NCBI GenBank assembly: GCA_949299395.1
Contig: CASGAB010000003.1
Location: 64,137-128,136 of the forward strand
DNA from: an uncultured bacterium
GTDB taxonomy: Bacteria > Bacillota_I > Bacilli_A > RFN20 > CAG-826
Length of the DNA stretch: 64,000 nucleotides
Direction: 5' to 3'
Shown: one piece after another, positions 34,406 to 43,646 of the stretch
Position numbering within the stretch: position 1 is the stretch's first letter
Layout of the letters: the number at the start of each line of letters is the position of its first letter
Notes under the pieces: generated by a model
What the model was told of the DNA's origin: nothing
Databases searched by the model: none
The model's input: the letters and a program-made list of their open reading frames with translations, nothing else
Program-made: the position numbers and the translations under genes

Positions 34406-35728
34406 TTATTCCTCGTCATTGTGATGATGGTGGTGATGATCACATCCACAAGAACATTCATCTTCTTTTCTGTCTAAATATGAAATAATTTCAGCTAAAT
34501 TAACACTTTCTTGTGTCTCGTTAGTTAAATCTTTAACAACAATTGTGTTAGTTTTAATTTCATCTTCACCTAAAATAAGAGCATATTTTGAACTTAATTT
34601 TAATGCTTTTTTAAGCATCCCTTTTAAGCCCTTACCTTCTAAATTAACATCAGTTTTAAAACCATTAAGTCTTAAAGCTGTTGCAATTTCAATTGCTTTA
34701 CCTTGATAAGTAACATCTAAAGGCATTACATAGCAATCAATTGATTCATCGATTTCATTAAATAAATTATCATCACTCATAACTGATGCAATTCTTTCAA
34801 TACCAATAGCAAATCCACAGCCTTCAACTTCGTGTGGTCCACCAATTTCTTGAACAAGTTTATTGTAATGTCCGCCACCACATAAAGCTCCATAATCTAA
34901 GCCTTTTGAAGAGGTGTAATGGAATTCAAAAACGACATCACTATAATAGTCTAATCCTCTAACAAGGTTGGTATCGATTTCATATTCAATACCTAATTCA
35001 TCAAGAGATTTTTTAACTTTTTCAAAGTTTTCTTTTGATTTATCTGTTAAATAATCTTCAATTTTTGGAGCATTTTTAACGATTTCTTGATCAGTAGGAA
35101 CTTTACAATCTAAAATTCTTAAAACGTTAAGATTGTATCTTTCTTTACAATCAGCACACATTGAATCAAGATGTTTTCCGAAATAATCTCTTAAAACGTT
35201 TTTATAATTAGTTCTTGATTCTTCATCGCCAATGCAATTTATAACAAGCTTTAAATTTTCAAAACCTAAAACTTTTAATGCAAAATAACAAAGCGAGATG
35301 ACTTCAACATCTCTATAAGGAGAAACAACACCAACACATTCAACACCAAATTGATTGAATTGACGATATCTTCCTTGTTGTGGTCTTTCATATCTAAAAC
35401 ATGGACCAACATAATATGCTTTAACAGGAATATCTCCTAAAGCTAAAAGTTTATTATTAACGATACTTCTAATAACTCCAGCTGTAAGTTCAGGACGTAA
35501 TGTGATGCTTCTTTCACCCTTATCAAAAAATGTATACATTTCTTTTCTAACAATATCTGAACTATCGCCAACAGATCTTTGGAATAATTCACTTTGTTCA
35601 ATGATTGGGGTTCTAAATTCTTTATAGTTAAAAAATTCAGCAACTTGAATTAAAGTTTGCTCAATATAAGAATATTTATCAGCCTCAGTTAAAATAACAT
35701 CGTGTGTACCTTTTACTAAATTGAACAT
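34406..35728 (-). CDS. hisS: Histidyl-tRNA synthetase with Cys/His-rich tail
   Basis: A class II synthetase of 440 residues. Motifs are LVKGTHDVI at the start, RPELTAGVIRSIVNN, the histidine-specific YVGPCFRYERPQQGRYRQFNQF and LVRGLDYYSDVVFEF, and GCGFAIGIERI. The C-terminal anticodon-binding domain is followed by an unusual tail of about 20 residues: EDECSCGCDHHHHHHNDEE, with three cysteines and six consecutive histidines, looking like a metal-binding or metal-sensing tail. The ribosome-binding site (GAGGT) and a strong promoter lie upstream. Confidence 0.96.
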   Translation of the reverse strand: MFNLVKGTHDVILTEADKYSYIEQTLIQVAEFFNYKEFRTPIIEQSELFQRSVGDSSDIVRKEMYTFFDKGERSITLRPELTAGVIRSIVNNKLLALGDIPVKAYYVGPCFRYERPQQGRYRQFNQFGVECVGVVSPYRDVEVISLCYFALKVLGFENLKLVINCIGDEESRTNYKNVLRDYFGKHLDSMCADCKERYNLNVLRILDCKVPTDQEIVKNAPKIEDYLTDKSKENFEKVKKSLDELGIEYEIDTNLVRGLDYYSDVVFEFHYTSSKGLDYGALCGGGHYNKLVQEIGGPHEVEGCGFAIGIERIASVMSDDNLFNEIDESIDCYVMPLDVTYQGKAIEIATALRLNGFKTDVNLEGKGLKGMLKKALKLSSKYALILGEDEIKTNTIVVKDLTNETQESVNLAEIISYLDRKEDECSCGCDHHHHHHNDEE

Positions 35729-35753
35729 AAATACCTCTTTTTCTATCGAAATA

Positions 35754-35782
35754 ATTATATATAATTATTTACTTTTATTCAA
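35754..35782 (-). promoter_or_regulatory. hisS promoter
   Basis: On the - strand TTGAAT (35777-35782), a 17-nt spacer and TATAAT (35754-35759) form a near-consensus housekeeping promoter between relA and hisS. The leader of about 20 nt includes the GAGGT ribosome-binding site. Confidence 0.8.
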
Positions 35783-35785
35783 AAA

Positions 35786-38095
35786 CTAATGAATAACACG
35801 CTTAACTTCATAAACGTCTTTGACGTTTTTTAAAAGTTGGAAAGCTTTATTAAGCTCATGAACATCTTTTACATAAATTTGACCAGAAATTGTGCATGTA
35901 AAATTCTCGCTATGAAGTTTAGCACTAATTTCGGTACATTTAATTCTTGCTCCAGCTAAAGCACTTAAAATATCTGCAATTAAATTACTTCTATCATTAC
36001 ATTCAATTTGAAGATCAACTGGATAAGAATCATCTCCTCTTCTTTCTTTCCAATCTACTGATATTAATCGTGCTTTTTCATTAGCAATATTAGGGCAACC
36101 TATACGGTGAACAGTAACCCCATTTCCTTTAGTAACATAGCCAACAATTTCATCACCTGGAATTGGTGTACAACAGTTTCCTAAAGTAATTTTAATTCCA
36201 GCACCATTTTCAATTGTGACTGGACATTTATCATCATCAAAGTTCTCTTTTTTAGATAAATATAATTCTGATTTCTTTTGTAATCCTAAAAAGTTTCCAA
36301 TTGTTCCTGGAGTTGGATTATGAGCTGCAACAGAAACAAATAAATCGTCAATAGTTTTACATTGGTAGTTTTCTAGTAATTTTTGAGTAGATAATAAGGA
36401 TAACATTTCTTTTTCACTATATCCGCGATCTTTAAAGAAATCTAAACAAATTGTCTTTCCTCTAGAGATTTTTTCTTCTCTAACTAATTCACTATTCTTT
36501 TTAAGTAAGAATTTTTTAATTCTAGATTTAGCACTTGATGTTTTAACTAAATTTAACCAAGATTCATTTGGACCAGGAGATGTTTTTGAAGTTCTAATTT
36601 CACAAACATCGCCAGTTTTAAGTTGTGTATTTAAAGGAACTAAATTCCCATTAACTACTGCTCCAATAGCTGATTCACCAACTTTAGTATGAATTTTAAA
36701 AGCTAAATCTAAAGGAGTTGATCCTGCTGGAAGATCAATAACCTTACCTTTTGGAGTGAAAACATAAACATTTGCTTCAAAAATATCTTTAGATAATGTA
36801 TCTAAGTAATCTTGAGCATTTTCTCCACTAATATCTTTATCTTTGCTGATAGAAACAAAGTCTCTAAACCAGTGTAATTTTTCTTCAATTTCTTTTTGTT
36901 CTTGCTTTGCACTGTAGTGGCTTCCTTCTTTATAACGCCAATGAGCTGCAACACCACTTTCAGCGATTTCATCCATTTCTTTTGTACGAATTTGGACTTC
37001 GAAAATGTTTGAATTTCCATCAATAACCGAAGTATGCAAAGATTGATACATATTTGGCTTTGGCATTGCGATATAATCTTTAAATCTTCCAGGAATTGGC
37101 GCGAAGTTTTGATGAATAATACCTAAAATTTCATAACAATTTAATTCTGTTTCGGTAATAATTCTTAATGCTAAAACATCATAAATATCATCAAATTCAT
37201 GATTTTTTTGATACATTTTTTTATAAATCGAATAAATAGATTTAACACGCGATTCAATTTCAAATTTAAATCCATGTTTATATAAAAGATCAGCAATTCT
37301 TTTCTTTAATTGATTTAACGCATTTTTTCTATTTGCAATCTTTTCGTTTAAAAGTTCTTGAATAGCATTATATTCTTCTGGTTTTTCAATTTTTAAAGAT
37401 AAATCTTCGAGTTCACTTTCAACTCTATAAATACCTAAACGATGAGCAATTGGAGCAAAAACTTCTAATGTTTCTTTTGCTAAAGCATGTTGTCTTTCTG
37501 GTTTTAAAGCTTCAATTGTTCTTAAATTATGAAGTCTATCAGCAAGTTTAATGATAATAACACGAACATCTTTTGCCATGCCTAAAAAAATCTTACGGTG
37601 ATCTTCAGCTTCAAATTCTTCTTGAGTTCTTTTTGATAATTTTAAGCGTTGGATTTTAGTTAAAGAATCGACAATTCTCGCAGTTTCTTCACCAAACATG
37701 TTTTTAATATCATCAATTGTTGTATCGGTATCTTCAACAACATCGTGAAGTAAAGCAGCAGCAATTGTAACTGGTCCACCTTGTAAAGTAGCAACAATAT
37801 AAGCAACTTCAATTAAATGATGGACATATGGTTCACCAGATTTTCTAAAAATACCATCATGTTTTGAGCATACAAAATGATATACTTTTTCAATCATTTT
37901 TTGATCTTCTTCATTATGAATATATAAAGAATAAGCTGCTCTAAGATCTTCAAAAGAATGCATTGGATAACCACCATTAGGAAGTAATTTTCCAGTGCCT
38001 TCATCAATCTTTTTAACATCACTTTCGTCACCAAGTTTTCCACCGGTACCGTCTTTAATAATCTCGTCTATATCATTAATTTTACGTTTTGCCAT
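35786..38095 (-). CDS. relA: Bifunctional (p)ppGpp synthetase/hydrolase (Rel)
   Basis: Rel makes and degrades the stringent-response alarmone. The 769-residue protein has an HD hydrolase domain (PYVHHLIEVAYIVATL; ALLHDVVEDTDTT; KLADRLHNLRTIEAL), a synthetase domain (SRVKSIYSIYKKM; YDVLALRIIT; GRFKDYIAMPKPNMYQSLHT), a TGS domain (VYVFTPKGKVIDLPAGSTPLDLAFKIHT) and a C-terminal ACT domain. A zinc-finger-like segment (GNCCTPIPGDEIVGYVTKGNGVTVHRIGCPN) is present. Both active sites look intact. About 50 extra N-terminal residues precede the HD domain. The start lacks a proper Shine-Dalgarno; TAAAAT lies 8 nt upstream. Confidence 0.95.
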   Translation of the reverse strand: MAKRKINDIDEIIKDGTGGKLGDESDVKKIDEGTGKLLPNGGYPMHSFEDLRAAYSLYIHNEEDQKMIEKVYHFVCSKHDGIFRKSGEPYVHHLIEVAYIVATLQGGPVTIAAALLHDVVEDTDTTIDDIKNMFGEETARIVDSLTKIQRLKLSKRTQEEFEAEDHRKIFLGMAKDVRVIIIKLADRLHNLRTIEALKPERQHALAKETLEVFAPIAHRLGIYRVESELEDLSLKIEKPEEYNAIQELLNEKIANRKNALNQLKKRIADLLYKHGFKFEIESRVKSIYSIYKKMYQKNHEFDDIYDVLALRIITETELNCYEILGIIHQNFAPIPGRFKDYIAMPKPNMYQSLHTSVIDGNSNIFEVQIRTKEMDEIAESGVAAHWRYKEGSHYSAKQEQKEIEEKLHWFRDFVSISKDKDISGENAQDYLDTLSKDIFEANVYVFTPKGKVIDLPAGSTPLDLAFKIHTKVGESAIGAVVNGNLVPLNTQLKTGDVCEIRTSKTSPGPNESWLNLVKTSSAKSRIKKFLLKKNSELVREEKISRGKTICLDFFKDRGYSEKEMLSLLSTQKLLENYQCKTIDDLFVSVAAHNPTPGTIGNFLGLQKKSELYLSKKENFDDDKCPVTIENGAGIKITLGNCCTPIPGDEIVGYVTKGNGVTVHRIGCPNIANEKARLISVDWKERRGDDSYPVDLQIECNDRSNLIADILSALAGARIKCTEISAKLHSENFTCTISGQIYVKDVHELNKAFQLLKNVKDVYEVKRVIH

Positions 38096-38103
38096 ACCTA
38101 AAT

Positions 38104-38109
38104 ATTTTA
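38104..38109 (-). promoter_or_regulatory. -10-like element 8 nt before the relA start
   Basis: TAAAAT on the - strand is followed by ATTTAGGT and the ATG. If used, transcription would start at or next to the start codon, giving a leaderless relA mRNA. No good -35 is seen. Confidence 0.4.
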
Positions 38110-38143
38110 CTATATAATTCGATTTTTTGCTTTAATAATCCTA

Positions 38144-39715
38144 TTAATTTGAACCAAGTTCATAATCATTTGCTTTAAATTGATAAGTAATTCGTCCTTC
38201 AAAATTATTGATATCAATATAGCCAATAAAATTTACTCTTAAACTATTTAATAAATCAGTAGGAAAATTAAAATAAATCAAAGAAGAATCGAAACTTAAT
38301 TTATTAATGATGTGTAAATTATCTTTTGAAAATTTAAGTGATAAAGTACTTATATCTTTGATTTTAAATAATGGTTTTTCAAAATCTTTTCCAAAAGGGG
38401 CAAGTGAATTAATTAATTCATAATTTTGTTTATTAATTTCATTAATTACGATATCTATCGTATTTTTCGTTTCTTTTTTAAACTTATTTTCATTTGCAAA
38501 TAAATATAATCTTTCTTTAAACTTTTCTAAATTTTCTTCTTTTAATTCAAAGCCGCCAGCAAATTCATGGCCTCCATAATTAATCAAAAGGTCATCATTT
38601 TCTTTTAAAAATGAAACAACATTAAAGCCAAATCTAGTTCTTGCGCTTCCTTTTAAAGTATCGTGATTTGTTTTAGATAAAATAAACGTTGGTTTATTAA
38701 ATTTATCCATAAAGCGATTTGCTAATAAACCTAATAAGCCTTCTTCAATATCAAGTTTTAATAAAACATAAGGTAATGATTCATCGATATTAAGAGATGA
38801 ATTAGTTTCAAAATTAACGATTAATTCCTTCCTTTTTTCATTTACTTCATTTATATAATTTAAATAAATATAGATATCTTTTGTTTTATCAATTAAAAAA
38901 TATCGAACAACATTAAATAAAGAATTATCTTTTATTATTCTTCCAATTGAATTAACTTTTGGAACTAAAAAAGATCCAATATCTTCTTCATTAATATCTT
39001 TAAATTTGTTCATCAATAAGCAGATTTCTTTAAATTTATTTTTATTAATTGCTCTTAAAGCTAATTTAACGATTTTATGGTTAAAATTAATTAAAGGCAT
39101 TAAATCAGAGATAATTGAAATTGCTCCTAAAGAAAGAAGATATTCATCAACTTCATTTAAATAAACATAAGAAAATAAAAAAGATAAAGCGCCAGCTGAA
39201 ATATTGTTTTTATTAATTTCATTAATATATTTCCAGTGGATTAAAGCATCTGGTTTAGCCTCTTTTTCAACAATTATTTCATGATGATCAATAATAATTA
39301 CTTTTGCACCTTTTTCTTTAATATATTCAACGTTTTCTTTTAAAGTGATTCCATTATCAACAAGAATAAAAAGTTTATAGTTTAAATTAAGAAAAACATC
39401 GATATTCTCTTTAGTTATACCATATCCATCTTTTTCTCTAAAAGGAATATAAAATCCACATTTATAATCATTTTTCTTTTTTATTGCATTATAAATTATT
39501 GAAGTAGACATAATTCCATCACAATCATAATCTCCATAAATTATGATTTTTTCATTATTTTTTATTGCTTTTTCAATTAGTTTTTTAGCAATTAAAAAAT
39601 CACTATTTTCTTTTAAAAATACAAAAATAGAGTAATCAACTTCTTTACTTATATTTAAGTATTCTTCATAACTTAAATCATAATATGTTAATAATTTATT
39701 TAAAAAATCGTTCAT
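38144..39715 (-). CDS. recJ: Single-strand-specific exonuclease RecJ (short form)
   Basis: RecJ degrades single-stranded DNA 5' to 3' in recombination and repair. The 523-residue protein has the DHH domain (IYGDYDCDGIMS; LVDNG; IIDHHEI) and the DHHA1 domain (YGGHEFAGGFEL), followed by an OB fold near NSLAPFGKDFEKPLFK. It lacks the 200-residue C-terminal extension of Bacillus RecJ. The order secDF-recJ-relA matches Bacillus without apt. There is no Shine-Dalgarno and a terminator hairpin lies only about 7-13 nt before the ATG. Confidence 0.92.
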   Translation of the reverse strand: MNDFLNKLLTYYDLSYEEYLNISKEVDYSIFVFLKENSDFLIAKKLIEKAIKNNEKIIIYGDYDCDGIMSTSIIYNAIKKKNDYKCGFYIPFREKDGYGITKENIDVFLNLNYKLFILVDNGITLKENVEYIKEKGAKVIIIDHHEIIVEKEAKPDALIHWKYINEINKNNISAGALSFLFSYVYLNEVDEYLLSLGAISIISDLMPLINFNHKIVKLALRAINKNKFKEICLLMNKFKDINEEDIGSFLVPKVNSIGRIIKDNSLFNVVRYFLIDKTKDIYIYLNYINEVNEKRKELIVNFETNSSLNIDESLPYVLLKLDIEEGLLGLLANRFMDKFNKPTFILSKTNHDTLKGSARTRFGFNVVSFLKENDDLLINYGGHEFAGGFELKEENLEKFKERLYLFANENKFKKETKNTIDIVINEINKQNYELINSLAPFGKDFEKPLFKIKDISTLSLKFSKDNLHIINKLSFDSSLIYFNFPTDLLNSLRVNFIGYIDINNFEGRITYQFKANDYELGSN

Positions 39716-39721
39716 ATTTTT

Positions 39722-39754
39722 AAAAAACGGGCAACTTATTTAAATAAACCGCCC
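39722..39754 (-). terminator. Strong hairpin with T run between secDF and recJ
   Basis: On the - strand a 26-base near-perfect hairpin starting GGGC and ending GCCC (39729-39754, with three G-T pairs) is followed by GTTTTTT. It lies 17 nt after the secDF stop and ends just before the recJ start codon, leaving no room for a separate recJ promoter. Confidence 0.85.
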
Positions 39755-39771
39755 ATTTAAAATTTAATTAA

Positions 39772-42537
39772 TTAATCGTTAATTCCAATAAAGACTGCTT
39801 CTTCTGGTCCATCATTAAATTTCTTTTTAACGTCTTTTGTAGGATGTTTCTTTCTTCTTTCTTCTCTTTTTGCTTCAAGACTATGTTTAGTTTTAACAAA
39901 AACTGAAGCAAAGAATAATTCGATTGGAATAATTAAGAAACGTGTGAAGATAACATAAAGTATCATTCCTAAAAGCATTAAAATTAATAAATAATGATTA
40001 ACTCCGCTTGCAAAGAAGAGCGAAATGACAATAAATGATGAGATTAATGTTGTGTTAATAACTGGTTGATAATATGAATTAAATGCATATTCATATTCTT
40101 CTCTTCTTAATTCTAAATTATCACTTAAGTCTCTACGTTTTTCTTTATAAACTTCTTTTTCTTTTGTGAAATAAGTAATAGCAAGAAGATAACCAAGGAC
40201 TGTTAATAATAATCCACCAAGAGTAATAACTGATGCAAATGGTCCATTAATTAATGAGAATAAACCAATTGTAATAGTTAATGTTCCACCGACTAAAAGT
40301 AACGAAACAATAGTCTTTGAAATATTAAATCTAAATAACATATATAAACTACTGACAGCGATTCCAATAGCTGCATAAATTAATACATATAAGTTATTTG
40401 AATCGTTATTAACGTTTTGAACATCATTTAAAGTAATTGTTGGAGAATTTAAGACTTGTCTAAGTTGAGTATCAAATGCTTCTAAAGCATTCATTTCAAC
40501 GATATTTCCATCGTTATCTTGAGTAAAGATTGTATCATCAAGAGTATAAGCTTGATCTAAAGAAACAACGAAATAATATTCTTTATTTGTAACGTTATTA
40601 ATTTTATATGAATAGTTATAACTCTTCATTTCAACGCTATCAAACATTAATGTTTCTTTATCATCTTCATAAAATCTTGTTAAGAATACATCTTCAATAG
40701 ATTGAGCGTAACGAGTAATATCACGAGAATCATCGCTAGAAACGTTTCTACGATCAATTCTAATAACAACTTCACTATTTTGTTGAGCACTTGAAGAGTT
40801 ATAAATATTTCCTCTAGCAAGTCCAAATGCTGTCATTCCAATAATTGAAGCGAGTAATAAAACTGAGAAGATTGAACCAATAGCAATATTTGTCTTTTTA
40901 TTATCTCTTTTCTTAAATTGTTCGAAGTAGGTTGGTTTTTCATCCATTGAAAGATTTGGAACTTTTTTCTTATCAACAGCGATTAAACTCAATTTATTTG
41001 AAACAGTTGAAGAGTTATAAATTAACCAAGATAATGCTCTTAAAATTGGTCCATTTAAAACAATATTTAAGATTGCTCCAACAACTAAGAGTGAACCAAA
41101 TGACATTAATAATGTGTTTGGAATTAAATAAGATGTAATACCTAAAATTAAGGTAATAACTGAGAAATCAATTTGAGGAGCGAGAGCTTTTTTAGAACCA
41201 TCTAAATAAGCTTTTTTAACGTTTTTACCAAGATAAATTTCATCTTTAATCTTTTTAAAATAAATTGTTGAAGAGAAAAGTAAAACTATAACAAGAGTAA
41301 TAAGTCCAATTAAGGCACCGGTATTAAATTCACTTCCGAATGTATTAAATAATCCAATTGAAGCAATTAACATTGCAATTGCATTTAAGATAATGCTAAT
41401 TCCATTAATTCCATGATTTAAGATTAAGAATAATGAAACAACTACTATTGCAATTAATGCGGAGATGAATAAACCGTTTGACCAGTTGATTTCGTTCATA
41501 TAAACAAGGAAATCAACAAATGGAGGAACGGTTGTTGTGAATGCATCATCGCCATTCATATTCAATAAAGTAACATTGAAATCATATGAAGTTGAATTGA
41601 ATTTATGCATCCAGATGTTTGCTTTTTTATAAGCTAAGATACGATCAGATTCATTAGTTCCATAATATGATTCTTCGCCACCTTTAAGGTTATATCCGCC
41701 AAAATAAATTTCTTCATAAACCTTATTTTCTTGGTCATCACTATTTAAAGTTTCATCATAATCCCAGAAAATTGAATAAGGATTTGTTGCATCATATGTA
41801 AATAAAATATGATTTTTAATTTGAGAAGCAGTAACGAATTCATTACCGCTATTTGTGATTAAGTTTTCAATATTTAAACCATCAACCCAGTTATTTAAAA
41901 TAAAGATTAAATTTTCATTTGCGGTAACTGGTTCTTCACCTTCTTCAGTTTCTTGTTTTTCTTCAACTTCAGCATCTTTTGCTGCAGTATAGACTGTTTT
42001 AAATTGATCAGGATTTGATAATTTAGCAACAACATAAGGATAGTTATCACGATATTCAATTCTAGCTGAGCCGCTTTCAAAGAAACTTGCTTCACCATTA
42101 TTGTTATCGATTTCACTTGGTGTTTGTCCAGCAGTTGGGTCACCAGTATATGTTGAAGCCATAAAACTCCATGAGAAATTTAAATAGCTTGAAATATCAT
42201 CATATAATTTTGGATCTGCTTTAAAAGTAACTTTAATTGTATCAAGACCGCTTGTCTCTAAACGATAGTCGCTAATTTCAGCATTGTCTAATCTAATTTT
42301 AAATTCTTCGACTGCACTATCTAATCTATCTTGTTTATCTTGATCAGAAATATTGCCATCATCAGTTGTTCCGCCAGCTGAAATATCATATGTTTTTTCG
42401 CTAATCTTATAAACATATGTTCTCATTGATTCGTATTCACCAGTTCCATTAACTGTTTTAATTGATGGAACTAAAGCTACTAATAATGCAAGTAATAGCG
42501 AAGCTACTACACTTATATATCCAATTAATCTTTTCAT
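39772..42537 (-). CDS. secDF: Fused protein-export membrane protein SecDF
   Basis: SecDF uses the proton gradient to help the SecYEG translocase. The 921-residue protein is the fused form typical of Bacilli. An N-terminal membrane segment (YISVVASLLLALLVALVPSI) is followed by a long extracellular P1-type domain (to about residue 335), then five membrane segments (from about WSNGLFISALIAIVVVSLFL), a cytoplasmic loop, a second N-terminal-type segment (about 550), a smaller outside domain, and five more segments. The P1 domain is larger and more acidic than usual. It has its own promoter and a GAGGA ribosome-binding site. Confidence 0.93.
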   Translation of the reverse strand: MKRLIGYISVVASLLLALLVALVPSIKTVNGTGEYESMRTYVYKISEKTYDISAGGTTDDGNISDQDKQDRLDSAVEEFKIRLDNAEISDYRLETSGLDTIKVTFKADPKLYDDISSYLNFSWSFMASTYTGDPTAGQTPSEIDNNNGEASFFESGSARIEYRDNYPYVVAKLSNPDQFKTVYTAAKDAEVEEKQETEEGEEPVTANENLIFILNNWVDGLNIENLITNSGNEFVTASQIKNHILFTYDATNPYSIFWDYDETLNSDDQENKVYEEIYFGGYNLKGGEESYYGTNESDRILAYKKANIWMHKFNSTSYDFNVTLLNMNGDDAFTTTVPPFVDFLVYMNEINWSNGLFISALIAIVVVSLFLILNHGINGISIILNAIAMLIASIGLFNTFGSEFNTGALIGLITLVIVLLFSSTIYFKKIKDEIYLGKNVKKAYLDGSKKALAPQIDFSVITLILGITSYLIPNTLLMSFGSLLVVGAILNIVLNGPILRALSWLIYNSSTVSNKLSLIAVDKKKVPNLSMDEKPTYFEQFKKRDNKKTNIAIGSIFSVLLLASIIGMTAFGLARGNIYNSSSAQQNSEVVIRIDRRNVSSDDSRDITRYAQSIEDVFLTRFYEDDKETLMFDSVEMKSYNYSYKINNVTNKEYYFVVSLDQAYTLDDTIFTQDNDGNIVEMNALEAFDTQLRQVLNSPTITLNDVQNVNNDSNNLYVLIYAAIGIAVSSLYMLFRFNISKTIVSLLLVGGTLTITIGLFSLINGPFASVITLGGLLLTVLGYLLAITYFTKEKEVYKEKRRDLSDNLELRREEYEYAFNSYYQPVINTTLISSFIVISLFFASGVNHYLLILMLLGMILYVIFTRFLIIPIELFFASVFVKTKHSLEAKREERRKKHPTKDVKKKFNDGPEEAVFIGIND

Positions 42538-42591
42538 ATATTAAAAATCCTCAGACTTTATAAATATTATATTTATAAAACAATCTTAATA

Positions 42592-42620
42592 ATTATACTC
42601 AATAAGGTCATTTTTGACAA
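42592..42620 (-). promoter_or_regulatory. secDF promoter
   Basis: On the - strand TTGTCA (42615-42620), exactly 17 nt, then TATAAT (42592-42597). This is one of the best housekeeping promoters in the window. It lies 55 nt before the secDF start, downstream of ruvB. Confidence 0.85.
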
Positions 42621-42680
42621 TGAAAAATAGGTAAAAATAAAGATAAAATTACTCCCTTAAATTTAGATAAAAAATAGTCT

Positions 42681-43646
42681 CTAAATTATCGTTTTATTCT
42701 TAATTTCTAAATATATTTTTTCACCCTTTAAAGTTAATTTTCTTCCTGATTTTGTTCTTTCAATAATTCCTTTATTAACTAAAAAAGGTTCATTAATTGC
42801 ACGGATATTATTAACATCATCATTAATTATAGAAGCTAGTGATTCTAAAGATACCGCTCGAGAAAATCTTTCTTTTAAAATTTTAATTAAAGCAATATCT
42901 TCATCACTTAATCCATATTTATAAATTTTTAAAAAATTAAAGGCTTTATGAAGTTCTTTTAGATCAAAGTTATCGATCTTTTTATAGATTTTATAATCGT
43001 ATAATCTTTTTAAAATATTATTTAAATATCGTGGAGTATCTCGACTTCTTAAAGCAATTTCTTTTAATAAGGTTTCGTTTAATTTAAGATTAAAAACTTT
43101 TTCATTATTTTTAATGATTTCAATTAATTCATCTTCCTTATAATAATCAAACTTAAAAATGATTGAAAATCTTTCTCTTAAAGGAGTCGATAAACTTCCG
43201 GCATTTGTTGTTGCTCCGATTAAAGTAAAAGGATTAAGTGTTAAGGTAATTGCCTTAACATTTTCTTCACTTTTATAAGTTACATAAACTTTATAATCTT
43301 CCATTGCACTATAAAGTACTTCCATTAGTTCTTTTTTAAGGCGATGAATTTCATCAATAAATAAAATATCTCCTGGATTAAGTTGGCCTAAAATTGAAAC
43401 GATATCACCAAGTTTATCAAAAGATGAGGCTGTAACTGTAACAATTTTAGTTCCCATTTCATTAGCAACAATATTTGCTAAAGTAGTTTTTCCTAATCCT
43501 GGAGGACCATAAAAAAGAAGATGATCCAAAACTGTTTTTCTCTTTTTAGCACTATAAATAAATGCTTTTAGCTGTTTTATTGTTTCTTTTTGACCAAAGA
43601 AATCATTTAAAGATTTAGGACGGAGGACATTATCAATTTCTAACAT
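42681..43646 (-). CDS. ruvB: Holliday junction helicase ATPase RuvB
   Basis: RuvB is the AAA+ motor that drives branch migration with RuvA. The 321-residue protein shows RPKSLNDFFGQ, Walker A GPPGLGKTTLA, Walker B DILFIDEIHRL, sensor 1 GATTNAGSLSTPLRERF with the arginine finger, and the winged-helix C-terminus (EPFLVNKGIIERTKSGRKLT). It overlaps the restored ruvA reading frame by 14 bp, the normal coupled arrangement. Confidence 0.96.
   Translation of the reverse strand: MLEIDNVLRPKSLNDFFGQKETIKQLKAFIYSAKKRKTVLDHLLFYGPPGLGKTTLANIVANEMGTKIVTVTASSFDKLGDIVSILGQLNPGDILFIDEIHRLKKELMEVLYSAMEDYKVYVTYKSEENVKAITLTLNPFTLIGATTNAGSLSTPLRERFSIIFKFDYYKEDELIEIIKNNEKVFNLKLNETLLKEIALRSRDTPRYLNNILKRLYDYKIYKKIDNFDLKELHKAFNFLKIYKYGLSDEDIALIKILKERFSRAVSLESLASIINDDVNNIRAINEPFLVNKGIIERTKSGRKLTLKGEKIYLEIKNKTII

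Noticed and set aside
42660-42685. 7-bp inverted repeat after ruvB as terminator
   Set aside because: ATTTAGA...TCTAAAT has a long loop, no GC pairs and no T run on the - strand, so it is not convincing.
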